This document shows, piece by piece, positions 26,907-33,132 of a stretch of DNA of 35,128 nt (the first letter of the stretch is position 1; every line of letters starts with the position of its first letter). Made by a program: the position numbers and the translations under genes. The notes below the pieces were generated by a model. That model had not been told where the DNA came from. It made no database searches and saw only the letters and a program-made list of their open reading frames with translations. Source of the stretch: a virus; IMG/VR virus record IMGVR_UViG_3300031659_000037, positions 1 to 35,128 of that record. One strand, 5' to 3'.

Positions 26907-26934
26907 TTGCTTATCCCATACCGGAGTGTATAAT
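26907..26934 (+). promoter_or_regulatory. Strong promoter ahead of a terminator leader
   Basis: TTGCTT (26907-26912), 16-base spacer, TATAAT (26929-26934). TATCCCATA at 26912-26920 lies in the spacer. Predicted start near 26941, exactly at an inverted repeat. Confidence 0.65.
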
Positions 26935-26940
26935 ACCCTT

Positions 26941-27009
26941 GAACATGCTAGTCATGTTCTCCGTAGTTGACCCAGACCCCAGTTCGGTTGCCCCCGGCTG
27001 GGGTCTTTT
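26941..27009 (+). ncRNA. Candidate ~70-nt structured RNA or attenuator leader
   Basis: From the predicted start site: hairpin GAACATG / CATGTTC (26941-26947 and 26953-26959, loop CTAGT), a 14-base linker, then an intrinsic terminator. A transcript stopping here would be about 69 nt with a hairpin at each end. Read-through would reach the gene at 27027. It could be a free small RNA or a control leader. Confidence 0.4.
26974..27009 (+). terminator. Intrinsic terminator inside the leader of gene 27027
   Basis: A perfect 9-bp stem, AGACCCCAG (26974-26982) with CTGGGGTCT (26998-27006), then TTTT. It sits between a promoter and the next gene rather than after a gene. Confidence 0.85.
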
Positions 27010-27026
27010 ACGTTAAGGAGACTAGA

Positions 27027-27233
27027 ATGGCGGATTTTGTAGACGGCCTCATGGCCAAACAACCAAACGAGAAGGCACCTGACTTCGTTAAGTGCGCACT
27101 CAGTATCAAAAGAACGGACCTCATCGCGTGGCTCACGGGCCAGACCGATGACTGGATCAACGTTCAAGTCAAAGAAAGTAAAGGTGGCAAATGGTATGCG
27201 GAGGTGGATACATGGAAGCCGAGAAGCGAGTAA
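27027..27233 (+). CDS. Small protein of unknown function
   Basis: 68 residues from ATG 27027 (TTAAGGAG upstream); the longer frame starting at 26967 runs through the terminator and is not used. Contains CALSIKRTDLIAWLTGQTDDWINVQVKE cut by a helix-strand pattern, as in small single-domain phage proteins. Function unknown. Expression may depend on read-through of the leader terminator. Confidence 0.6.
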   Translation: MADFVDGLMAKQPNEKAPDFVKCALSIKRTDLIAWLTGQTDDWINVQVKESKGGKWYAEVDTWKPRSE

Positions 27234-27388
27234 GCGACATCGAATGGTCTTGGGCCGTATCAACCATCAATAAGGTGGTGAACGAATCTTTAAATAAAGC
27301 CGAATGCGATGAACGATTAAAACCTAAACAACGATTGCAACGATCCCTAGAGATCGAAAAAGCATGGCAACGGATTTTACAGGGCTAA
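27212..27388 (+). CDS. Small basic helical protein, unknown function
   Basis: 58 residues from ATG 27212, with GCGGAGG just upstream, better than the in-frame ATG at 27191. Helical and charged (KVVNESLNKAECDERLKPKQR). Overlaps both neighbours by about 22 bases. No family recognised. Confidence 0.55.
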   Translation: MEAEKRVSDIEWSWAVSTINKVVNESLNKAECDERLKPKQRLQRSLEIEKAWQRILQG

Positions 27389-27540
27389 CCTTGGAAGCTC
27401 TCTCATTCATGCTTTTCGGAGCGTTTCTGGGGGTTATGTTCCGAGGTGCGTACTTGATCGTTCAGGATAAAGAACGAGAGTTCCAACGGCGCAAAAAATT
27501 AAGAGAGGAAAACCATGAAAGCACTACTAACCATAGATGA
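27364..27540 (+). CDS. Small single-pass membrane protein
   Basis: 58 residues. Residues about 10-33 (LEALSFMLFGAFLGVMFRGAY) are hydrophobic, followed by a basic helix (DKEREFQRRKKLREE). Starts inside the previous gene and ends inside the HTH gene, whose ribosome binding site GAGAGG it contains. The layout, one membrane segment plus charged tail, fits a holin-like or membrane accessory protein. Confidence 0.5.
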   Translation: MATDFTGLTLEALSFMLFGAFLGVMFRGAYLIVQDKEREFQRRKKLREENHESTTNHR

Positions 27541-27874
27541 AGTCTGCGCAATCGCAGGCGTATCCAAACCAACCGTGTACCGTAAGGTCAAACTCGGTGA
27601 GTTCCCAGCACCAACCAAGGTGCCAACAACCGCGGCCCGCGGACCAAAGCTCGTTAACCGCTGGAAGAAAGGCGAAATCCTAGATCACGTCAAAGCGCAT
27701 AGCGCACTTGAAGATACCGACGAACACTGGTATGAAAATGCGCCCGCGTCAAAAAAAGCATGGACCGAATGGGATAAGACTGCTGTCAGCGTAAGGTGCT
27801 ATGAACACAAGCATTCGATCCTAGCAGTAATCGGTGGAGTGCTGGCAGGTTTGGCCGTCTGGATATTTAAATAG
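27515..27874 (+). CDS. AlpA/excisionase-type HTH protein with C-terminal membrane anchor
   Basis: 119 residues. LLTIDEVCAIAGVSKPTVYRKVKLGEFP (split here by its turn at residue 16) is a MerR/AlpA-type winged HTH at residues 4-32, as in phage excisionases and activators. Residues 101-118 (SILAVIGGVLAGLAVWIF) form a C-terminal membrane segment ending one residue before the stop. The middle is polar. A DNA-binding domain tethered to the membrane is unusual for this family. It might regulate phage promoters in response to the membrane or anchor phage DNA. Preceded by AGAGAGG. Confidence 0.75.
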   Translation: MKALLTIDEVCAIAGVSKPTVYRKVKLGEFPAPTKVPTTAARGPKLVNRWKKGEILDHVKAHSALEDTDEHWYENAPASKKAWTEWDKTAVSVRCYEHKHSILAVIGGVLAGLAVWIFK

Positions 27875-28292
27875 GGGGTGACCCGCCCCCAGACTGTAAA
27901 GGAATGCAAGCAAGGGTGCCTGCGAGGAGTGCCATAAGGGCGGGCCAAAGCCATTATCCTATATAAAAAGGGTGCGGTCCACGGGTCGCGGAACACGAAA
28001 CACGGTTTCTACATATATAGACAGTAAATATAAAATATATTTTTTTGGTGAAAATAGGTGTAACTGGTGTAACCGTGTAACCGGAGCAGTTAAGCCTATG
28101 TTATATATAGAGATATACAGTTACATAAGTAGAAAACAAAAAAGTAACCGTAACCGAGTTTATGTAACCAGTAGGGAGCTTATTGCGTATAGCGGTTCTG
28201 AAAAGTTTTTATATTTATTTATATTTTACTTCCTATATATACCAAACGGCTCTAAGTTATATTAAACTATCGCTTAATAACTGGAGTATTAC
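27875..28292. other. AT-rich non-coding region before terS
   Basis: About 420 bases without a convincing gene. The left end has a GGGGG/CCCCC hairpin (27874-27890, no T run). From about 28010 the sequence becomes AT-rich and holds six direct and one inverted GTAAC box; another AT-rich stretch (28201-28270) runs up to the terS ribosome binding site CTGGAG. Candidates are a replication origin, a terminase-binding site or a repressor-operator cluster. Confidence 0.7.
28057..28169 (+). repeat. GTAACC iteron-like box cluster
   Basis: GTAAC(C) starts at 28060, 28069, 28077, 28144, 28150 and 28164; an inverted copy (GTTAC) is at 28120. The first three form GGTGTAAC-type near-tandem repeats with 8-9 bp steps and the next pair is 6 bp apart, all on AT-rich background. 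Confidence 0.75.
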
Positions 28293-28913
28293 ATGCCACG
28301 ATCTGCCGCACCTAAATCTGTTATACCTACACCGAAAAAGAAAGTAGGTAGACCCAAAGCCACAAAAGCCCAACCACTTACGCGAAGGCAGGAACTGTTT
28401 GTTAAAGAACTGGTTTCTAAAGATGGCCAGATAACTATGCGTGAAGCAGCCATCAATGCGGGTTATCCTGTTGGTTCCGCCCACACTAGAGCTTATGAGC
28501 TAACCAACCCAAACATTAGCCCCCATGTTGTTAACGCTATCCAAGCGTATCGCTCAGAACTGGATGCTAAATTTGGTGTTAACTACCAGCGACACCTAAA
28601 AGACCTGCAAACCATTAGAGACATGGCTTTGAACAATGGCGCGTACAGTGCTGCGGTTCAAGCCGAATACCGGCGAGGGCAAGCGCAAGGTGATATTTAT
28701 GTAAGCAAGAGTGAAATCAGAACTGGCAGCATCGACAGTATGAGCAAAGATGAAGTCATGAAGGCACTCAAGGAGATAAAACAAAGCTATGCCCCGATTA
28801 CTATCGACGTTACTCCCGAAGGAGAAAGCAATCCCCAAAACCGCGACAAAGCGCGAGGCCGACTTTTGGAGGCAGATGAAATCGGGGATGAAGAGGACCG
28901 GACGCGACATTAA
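28293..28913 (+). CDS. terS: Terminase small subunit
   Basis: 206 residues. After a basic Pro/Lys-rich start (KKKVGRPKATKAQPL) comes LTRRQELFVKELVSKDG..MREAAINAGYP, the N-terminal HTH of terminase small subunits, then a helical oligomerisation region and a charged C-terminal tail. The small subunit recognises phage DNA and loads the large subunit for packaging. The large subunit gene lies about 4.7 kb downstream instead of adjacent. The AT-rich repeat region directly upstream may contain its binding site. The end overlaps the nuclease gene by 125 bases. Confidence 0.8.
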   Translation: MPRSAAPKSVIPTPKKKVGRPKATKAQPLTRRQELFVKELVSKDGQITMREAAINAGYPVGSAHTRAYELTNPNISPHVVNAIQAYRSELDAKFGVNYQRHLKDLQTIRDMALNNGAYSAAVQAEYRRGQAQGDIYVSKSEIRTGSIDSMSKDEVMKALKEIKQSYAPITIDVTPEGESNPQNRDKARGRLLEADEIGDEEDRTRH

Positions 28914-29268
28914 AGCGACCCGGTTAGAGACTTGGGCAATGCCCGGAGTGCCTGACGTAGTTTTGTGTGATGAACGTGGTTTGTTTCACTTTGTAGAATT
29001 AAAAGCCACCGCAGGTAACGCGGTCGATCTTCGTCCCCACCAAGTGGCTTGGCTAACCAATCATGGGCACGGTAGCGTCTGGGTAATGCTTAAAAAGCAC
29101 AAAACTAAAAACCAACCTGAACAGCTATTCTTGTATAGAGGTTCGGAAGCAATGGACCTTAAAATGGAAGGTTTAAAGATTGAACCGTTTTACCATACAT
29201 CCGGCCCGGTAGACTGGGATTATGTATTCAACTTGATCTGTCCCACAACATCGCATACAATCCCATAG
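28789..29268 (+). CDS. VRR-NUC-type PD-(D/E)XK nuclease
   Basis: 159 residues from ATG 28789. GVPDVVLCDERGLFHFVELKA supplies the PD...ExK nuclease core in two short pieces (Asp of GVPDV, then Glu and Lys of VELK), and RPHQVAWL with VWVMLKK completes the VRR-NUC fold. EADFWRQMKSGMKR upstream fits the domain N-terminus, so the long start is preferred; ATG 28876 has GGAGG only 3 bases before it and would give 130 residues. Family members are structure-specific nucleases acting on branched DNA; role in resolving DNA before packaging is inferred. Deep overlap with terS. Confidence 0.8.
   Translation: MPRLLSTLLPKEKAIPKTATKREADFWRQMKSGMKRTGRDIKATRLETWAMPGVPDVVLCDERGLFHFVELKATAGNAVDLRPHQVAWLTNHGHGSVWVMLKKHKTKNQPEQLFLYRGSEAMDLKMEGLKIEPFYHTSGPVDWDYVFNLICPTTSHTIP
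29233..29261 (+). promoter_or_regulatory. Promoter inside the nuclease gene end
   Basis: TTGATC (29233-29238), 17-base spacer, TACAAT (29256-29261) in the context ATCGCATACAATCCCATAG. AATCCCATA (29259-29267) overlaps the -10. Drives the gene at 29295. Confidence 0.6.
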
Positions 29269-29294
29269 TCAACTTAACTAATGGAGAATTGACT

Positions 29295-29504
29295 ATGACT
29301 TATGATGAAAGGCACGGCGGGCCGTATGATCGCGGGACCGCAGATTTTTGGTACGGTAGACAATACGACCCTCATTTTTTTAAGGGCGCTACTCATTCCA
29401 CCGATAAGGTTGAACTGAAATATATGACGCCCGCGGAGATAACCGCTTACAGTAAAGGTTATAAAACTGCCGAAGCTAATGGCAGTCAAAAGGATTGGGG
29501 GTAA
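29295..29504 (+). CDS. Conserved small phage protein, unknown function
   Basis: 69 residues from ATG 29295 (GGAGA seven bases before). Starts MTYDERHGGPYDRGTADFWYGR and contains MTPAEITAYSKGY. I recall this HGGP(Y/F)DRG...Y motif in small proteins of many phages and some bacteria, all without known function. It has its own promoter of the shared family. Confidence 0.7.
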   Translation: MTYDERHGGPYDRGTADFWYGRQYDPHFFKGATHSTDKVELKYMTPAEITAYSKGYKTAEANGSQKDWG

Positions 29505-29505
29505 T

Positions 29506-29634
29506 ATGTTTTTTTTAATTAAATGGTGGGCAAGATTGCGTTATGGTTCGGATGAGGTTGATAAGTTTGAACGCGAGCGGAAACAACCCCGACCCCAAAA
29601 ACGACCGCGGCAACGGATAAAGCGCAGGCGGTAA
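29506..29634 (+). CDS. 42-residue Arg/Lys-rich protein
   Basis: ATG 29506 follows a GGGGGT purine run and begins two bases after the previous stop. MFFLIKWWARLR is a hydrophobic-aromatic start, and the last 20 residues are almost all Arg, Lys, Pro and Gln. It may be a nucleic-acid or membrane-binding peptide. The length and a T8 tract at 29509-29516 make the call tentative. A strong terminator follows. Confidence 0.45.
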   Translation: MFFLIKWWARLRYGSDEVDKFERERKQPRPQKRPRQRIKRRR

Positions 29635-29648
29635 GATTAAAAAATATT

Positions 29649-29673
29649 AGCCCGGTTGACTCCGGGCTTTTTT
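29649..29673 (+). terminator. Strong intrinsic terminator
   Basis: AGCCCGG (29649-29655), loop TTGACT, CCGGGCT (29662-29668), then TTTTTT to 29673. Ends the terS-to-29634 region and opens the cassette array. Confidence 0.92.
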
Positions 29674-29690
29674 ATGGTGTAAGGTATGCG

Positions 29691-29722
29691 ATAAATCTTA
29701 TACACAACTATGGGGGCAACCA
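29691..29722 (+). promoter_or_regulatory. Promoter leader of the permuted Cys-rich gene
   Basis: ATAAAT at 29691-29696 in the context TATGCGATAAATCTTATAC, matching the shared promoter family base for base around the -10; no clear -35. The leader contains TATGGGGGCAAC just before the ATG at 29722. Confidence 0.45.
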
Positions 29723-30468
29723 TGTTAAAGACAGTAGAAACAAGCCGAGCAGAAAAAACCAACGGGATCGCAGTAACCTATCGCGCAGGCAATGGCGAAA
29801 AGTATGCGACCTGCCCAGCATCTTGCAAAATGAATTGTAGCGGTAAAGGTGCGCAGGAAATTGACGCAGATTATTTTGATGCGTTATTGGATGCGGTTCC
29901 GAATAAAGGCCAGTCTTTTACCTATACGCATTTCAGTTGGAATAAATGGGCCGACAAATTAAAGCCGGGTAAAACGGTGGTTAACTTTTCTGCGGATACT
30001 TTAGTAAGTGCTGCCGCAGCATCGCGAGCGGTCCCGACCGTTGTAGTGCTTCCGGAATCCGAATGGCAGCACGGGAAAAAAACCAGCGCACCATTATTTG
30101 GTCGAACTAATAACCGCGGCGACTTTATAGTTTCGGACCGGGTGCCGGTGGTTCGCTGCCCCGCAGAATACCGCGACGGATTTAGCTGCCGCGATTGTGG
30201 GAACGGTGACCCGTTATGCGCTCGCCTAGATCGAAACTTTATAATTGGGTTTACTGCGCACGGCGCCCGCAAGAAAAAAGCAGCGGACCCGGAAACCCGT
30301 GGCGGATGTTATGCCGACGGCGGAAACGTTCGCCTACATTGGGACGCCACTAGCAACCACCACCAGCCCGACGAAACCGACGGCGAGAAACTAAAACGGT
30401 TCGCCAAGTCTTTACCCCCACGCAGTATTATACGGCACCATGTTGCCGGGGATATTGGAGCGGAATAA
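29722..30468 (+). CDS. Cys-rich DUF7227/gp88-like phage protein, apparently circularly permuted
   Basis: 248 residues from ATG 29722; an in-frame ATG at 29710 is possible. Motifs in order: CPASC (residues 31-35), TYTH (67-70), VVNFSADTL, VVRCPAEY (Cys146), SCRDCGNGDPLC (Cys156, 159, 166), GFTAHG (176-181), GGCYADGGNVRLHW (Cys196) and LPPRSIIRHHVAGDIG at the very C-terminus. These are all signatures I associate with DUF7227-like proteins, but there CYAQ.G...W and RH..AGD come before TYTH. The Cys and His suggest a metal or Fe-S centre; no activity is established. It has its own promoter and the gene is GC-richer than the replication block, as in acquired cassettes. Confidence 0.6.
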   Translation: MLKTVETSRAEKTNGIAVTYRAGNGEKYATCPASCKMNCSGKGAQEIDADYFDALLDAVPNKGQSFTYTHFSWNKWADKLKPGKTVVNFSADTLVSAAAASRAVPTVVVLPESEWQHGKKTSAPLFGRTNNRGDFIVSDRVPVVRCPAEYRDGFSCRDCGNGDPLCARLDRNFIIGFTAHGARKKKAADPETRGGCYADGGNVRLHWDATSNHHQPDETDGEKLKRFAKSLPPRSIIRHHVAGDIGAE

Positions 30469-30472
30469 CTTT

Positions 30473-30501
30473 TTTAAATATTAGGTTGCGCCGTATACAA
30501 T
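30473..30501 (+). promoter_or_regulatory. Promoter of the DUF932 cassette
   Basis: TTTAAA (30473-30478), 17-base spacer, TACAAT (30496-30501) in CCGTATACAATTTTATGGGACA. TATGGGACA at 30504-30512 is a one-mismatch version of the shared operator-like 9-mer. A terminator hairpin lies between it and the gene. Confidence 0.55.
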
Positions 30502-30516
30502 TTTATGGGACATTAT

Positions 30517-30546
30517 GGGGGGAGGGAGCAATTCCGCCCCCTTTTT
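30517..30546 (+). terminator. Terminator-like hairpin in the DUF932 leader
   Basis: GGGGG (30517-30521) with CCCCC (30537-30541), an interrupted inner stem and TTTTT at 30542-30546, followed within 20 bases by the gene's TACGGAGA site. May attenuate transcription started at 30508. Confidence 0.6.
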
Positions 30547-30566
30547 GTTTTTACGGAGAACATAAT

Positions 30567-31757
30567 ATGACTTATCAAACTAACGCATTTGCGCACGGGA
30601 TTGGCAATTCCGAAGTATCGTCACAGTGGTTTAGCCGCCCGGATGATCAAAAGTTTTTATCTCTTGATGACATGCTGGCCCATAAAAAAATAGACTCGCA
30701 ACGGATGACAAGCCGGACGGTTGACACCCACAAAATCCAGATTGTTGGAGAATTTGACGAAGCGAACCCTAGCCGCGGAGATTTGCGGATTGAATACGCT
30801 GACGACAACCACCGCGAGCACGTGAACAGTCCAACCAATTGGAGCTTTGGACAATTGTCCCAACTGGCCGGAGCGCCTGCGGGTTATCTTAAAGACTTGC
30901 CCGCACCCTTGGCAGCGGATTGCATTCAATGGGGTTTGAAATATAACCGGGGTAAAGAATTGATTAAGGTATACGGCAGTCAAACCGACGGCGGAGAATT
31001 GCGAGCCGCAACTGGTCCCGACTATGGCCGCATTTATGATTGGGAAATACTCGAACCAATTAAGCATTTGGTTGACCAATCCGGCGGACGTTGGAAAGTG
31101 CCGGGGATGATGACGGGAAGTAATAACGGCATGGCGGTTTATGATCCAGAAATACCCGTTTCAATGGATACCACCACATTGTTCGCCAGCGACCGCGACG
31201 TTTTCGTTTTCTTGGTGGATGATCGCAACCCTATCGAAGTCGGTAAGCTTGCCAACGGTGAGCCTGATTTAATGTTCCGCGGGTTTTATGCTTGGAACAG
31301 TGAGACCGGCAGCAAAACGGCAGGTATTGCGGCCATGTATCTGCGCGGGGTTTGTATGAATCGCAACCTATGGGGCGTCGAGAATTTCCAAGAGATTAAA
31401 ATAAGGCATACTAAATTTGCCCCGGATCGTTTCGCCTACGAAGCCCGCCCGGCTTTGGAAAGCTTTGCGCATGGTGCGACCGCTACATTTATCGAGGGCG
31501 TTCAAGCCGCGAAAGCTGCCAAGATTGCGACCGATGACGAAAGCCGTTTAGAGTTTCTAAGCAAACGCGCTGGACTATCTGGGCGCATGGCGAAAGCCGC
31601 AGCGGCGCGACATATGATAGAGGAAGGCCGACCGGTCGAGACGGTATGGGACGCAGCGCAGGCGATAACCGCAATCGCTCGCGATATACCGCACCAAGAT
31701 TCCCGGATTGAAGTAGAGAAAAAGGCCGGTGCGCTACTGGATAAAGTCGCAGCCTAG
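30567..31757 (+). CDS. DUF932 / TIGR03299-like phage-plasmid protein
   Basis: 396 residues from ATG 30567, with TTACGGAGA before it; the frame upstream of this crosses the terminator and is untranslated. LAGAPAGYLKDLPAPLAADCIQWGL, split here after LAGAPAGYLKDLP, together with ATGPDYGRIYDWEIL, ASDRDVFVFLVDD, MYLRGVCMNRNLWGVENF and a helical C-terminus (FLSKRAGL..AAARHM) match the DUF932 family, carried by many phages and plasmids. No biochemical role is proven; it is often in accessory loci. A stand-alone cassette with its own promoter and terminator. Confidence 0.82.
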   Translation: MTYQTNAFAHGIGNSEVSSQWFSRPDDQKFLSLDDMLAHKKIDSQRMTSRTVDTHKIQIVGEFDEANPSRGDLRIEYADDNHREHVNSPTNWSFGQLSQLAGAPAGYLKDLPAPLAADCIQWGLKYNRGKELIKVYGSQTDGGELRAATGPDYGRIYDWEILEPIKHLVDQSGGRWKVPGMMTGSNNGMAVYDPEIPVSMDTTTLFASDRDVFVFLVDDRNPIEVGKLANGEPDLMFRGFYAWNSETGSKTAGIAAMYLRGVCMNRNLWGVENFQEIKIRHTKFAPDRFAYEARPALESFAHGATATFIEGVQAAKAAKIATDDESRLEFLSKRAGLSGRMAKAAAARHMIEEGRPVETVWDAAQAITAIARDIPHQDSRIEVEKKAGALLDKVAA

Positions 31758-31777
31758 GCCAAACCGCAGCACCATCG

Positions 31778-31803
31778 AAGCCCGCCATTGTGCGGGCTTT
31801 TTT
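31778..31803 (+). terminator. Intrinsic terminator after DUF932
   Basis: AAGCCCGC (31778-31785), loop CATTGT, GCGGGCTT (31792-31799), then T to 31803. Same stem as the terminators at 32476 and 33133. Confidence 0.92.
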
Positions 31804-31810
31804 GTGGGGC

Positions 31811-31840
31811 TTTACTTTCCATAGAGTTATCCCATACAAT
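31811..31840 (+). promoter_or_regulatory. Promoter with two operator-like 9-mers
   Basis: TTTACT (31811-31816), 18-base spacer, TACAAT (31835-31840). TATCCCATA (31828-31836) and AATCCCATA (31838-31846) flank and overlap the -10. Leader has GGGGGCAATA at 31851 and CTACGGAGA before the ATG. Confidence 0.65.
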
Positions 31841-31887
31841 CCCATACACGGGGGCAATAAAGCCCGCGCAACTACGGAGAAAATAAA

Positions 31888-32301
31888 ATGGGCAATGTAA
31901 TAGAAATAAAGACGCGACCATCCGACGTGATACTGGACCGCGTTTATAATCCGTCAGAGGATGATAATTTTGGCGGGGCAACCCCTGCACAATTGACAGA
32001 AGCCTGTGGGCTGATCCCCGACTTCTTTTGTCAAGCTTGTTTGATGGCCTCACCTTTAACGCTGGAAAATATCGCCGCCGGTATGGATAGCGTCTACCAG
32101 TTCGGCGGGTTTGGATCGTATCCATACAAGGGCACCATTGATGACGAAGGCACTTATCAAAGCGAAGACAAAGATGATGACGCATTGCCCCCGTTGGCGC
32201 GTTTCATCTTCATGTACTTCGAGTGCTTTGTTTACGAGTACGGCATCGCAGCGATCCGCGACCGTGCGACCCGTCAAACTAAAATAGCGAGGTTTGACTA
32301 A
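31888..32301 (+). CDS. Acidic protein of unknown function
   Basis: 137 residues; ATG preceded by CTACGGAGA. Acidic, with FGGFGSYPYKGTIDDEGTYQ and PPLARFIFMYFECFVYEYG, an aromatic strand-like C-terminal half that recalls some short phage proteins of unknown role. Contains two Cys in FFCQACL. First gene of a two-gene cassette, followed with a one-base overlap. Confidence 0.6.
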   Translation: MGNVIEIKTRPSDVILDRVYNPSEDDNFGGATPAQLTEACGLIPDFFCQACLMASPLTLENIAAGMDSVYQFGGFGSYPYKGTIDDEGTYQSEDKDDDALPPLARFIFMYFECFVYEYGIAAIRDRATRQTKIARFD

Positions 32302-32456
32302 TGGACGCGCAAACAGAAAAGACACTGGCCGAACGGTTGTTGTTCCAGCTTCAATGGCTGGGTGTTATGGGCATGGCTGGCCGTGAAGATGAAGCCGACG
32401 CCGCCTATGTTAAGGCGCAGGAATACGCGCAGGAATTGATTGACGCTGGGCACTAA
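32301..32456 (+). CDS. 51-residue helical protein
   Basis: TAATG overlap with the gene before. Helical throughout (TLAERLLFQLQWLGVMGMAG; AAYVKAQEYAQELIDAG). No family recognised; the coupling suggests it works with the 137-residue protein. Confidence 0.6.
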   Translation: MDAQTEKTLAERLLFQLQWLGVMGMAGREDEADAAYVKAQEYAQELIDAGH

Positions 32457-32475
32457 ACCGGATCAATCCAACACT

Positions 32476-32500
32476 AAGCCCGCCACGTGCGGGCTTTTTT
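32476..32500 (+). terminator. Intrinsic terminator, duplicated sequence
   Basis: AAGCCCGC, loop CACGT, GCGGGCTT (32489-32496), then T to 32500. With its first C it is identical over 26 bases to the terminator at 33131-33156. Confidence 0.93.
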
Positions 32501-32507
32501 GTGGGGG

Positions 32508-32537
32508 TTGCGTTTATCGCATTCTATCGCGTATAAT
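32508..32537 (+). promoter_or_regulatory. Promoter of the 32589 cassette
   Basis: TTGCGT (32508-32513), 18-base spacer, TATAAT (32532-32537) in TCGCGTATAATCCCATAC; AATCCCATA at 32535-32543. The leader holds GGGGCC and a CGCGG/CCGCG hairpin (32553-32565). Confidence 0.65.
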
Positions 32538-32588
32538 CCCATACATCGGGGCCGCGGTGGCCGCGTGTTAATTACGGAGATTAAGACA

Positions 32589-32912
32589 ATGAGAAAAGAA
32601 ACCCAAAAAATCGCAGAGGCTTTTGCACGTGGGCAAGCGGCAAAGGCTGCGCGGACTGAAACGGACGGGCGCACTGTTTGGCTACATGGCAACCGGATTG
32701 CCCAGCGCGAAGATGATGGCAGCGTATGGGTCACCCTCGCAGGCTGGGGAACTGTTACCACCCGCGAACGCTTAAACGGTATCTGTCAGGAATTGGGCGC
32801 ACCCTTTGGCTTTTGCCAGCGGGACCATTCGCAGCGGGTAATAGTAAACGGCGCACTGTTAGACGTTGGCGATCATGACCGCGTTCAAATCATCGCAGGG
32901 GTTGCCGCATGA
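32589..32912 (+). CDS. Conserved small phage protein, unknown function
   Basis: 107 residues from ATG 32589, with TTACGGAGA upstream. TVWLHGNRIAQREDDGSVW and LAGWGTVTTRERLNGI form a pattern I recall in many phage accessory proteins (LHGN.IA...GW.T.TTRERLN), beta-rich and with unknown function. Cassette shared with the next gene through an ATGA overlap. Confidence 0.7.
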   Translation: MRKETQKIAEAFARGQAAKAARTETDGRTVWLHGNRIAQREDDGSVWVTLAGWGTVTTRERLNGICQELGAPFGFCQRDHSQRVIVNGALLDVGDHDRVQIIAGVAA

Positions 32913-33112
32913 TCGCCACTATTCAGCAAATGCCCCTTAAAGATGTCCCCCGCGGTGAGTTCGTCCGCCGCAAGCTGGACGCTAAAAAGACATATACCCG
33001 CGGGGACTATGACCGATCTAGTCGCACCTATTCGCTCGATGACTGGGACGATATAAGCCGCGCTGTGTACCTCAAAGGTGCCGCGCTTGTATGGGTTGGC
33101 TTCGAGTTCTAA
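32909..33112 (+). CDS. Conserved small phage/plasmid protein, unknown function
   Basis: 67 residues; ATGA overlap. LKDVPRGEFVRRKLDAKKTY and a C-terminal VYLKGAALVWVGFEF match a small family seen on phages and plasmids (DVPRGE.V.RK...VY.RG.Y), role unknown. Terminator follows. Confidence 0.7.
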   Translation: MIATIQQMPLKDVPRGEFVRRKLDAKKTYTRGDYDRSSRTYSLDDWDDISRAVYLKGAALVWVGFEF

Positions 33113-33132
33113 AGCCGCCCCAGTGCTACCCT

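Noticed and set aside
26941-26959. LexA-type operator at the inverted repeat
   Set aside because: GAAC-N11-GTTC does not match known LexA spacings; a hairpin or other operator is likelier.
27874-27890. GGGGG/CCCCC hairpin as a terminator
   Set aside because: Short stem with no T run, so I do not call it.
27972-28265. 97-codon plus-strand frame from GTG in the AT-rich region
   Set aside because: No binding site, odd Phe/Tyr-rich composition and overlap with the GTAACC boxes; kept as non-coding, with some doubt.
30486-30566. Upstream extension of the DUF932 gene
   Set aside because: It would cross the promoter and terminator; TTACGGAGA and ATG 30567 fit the other cassettes.
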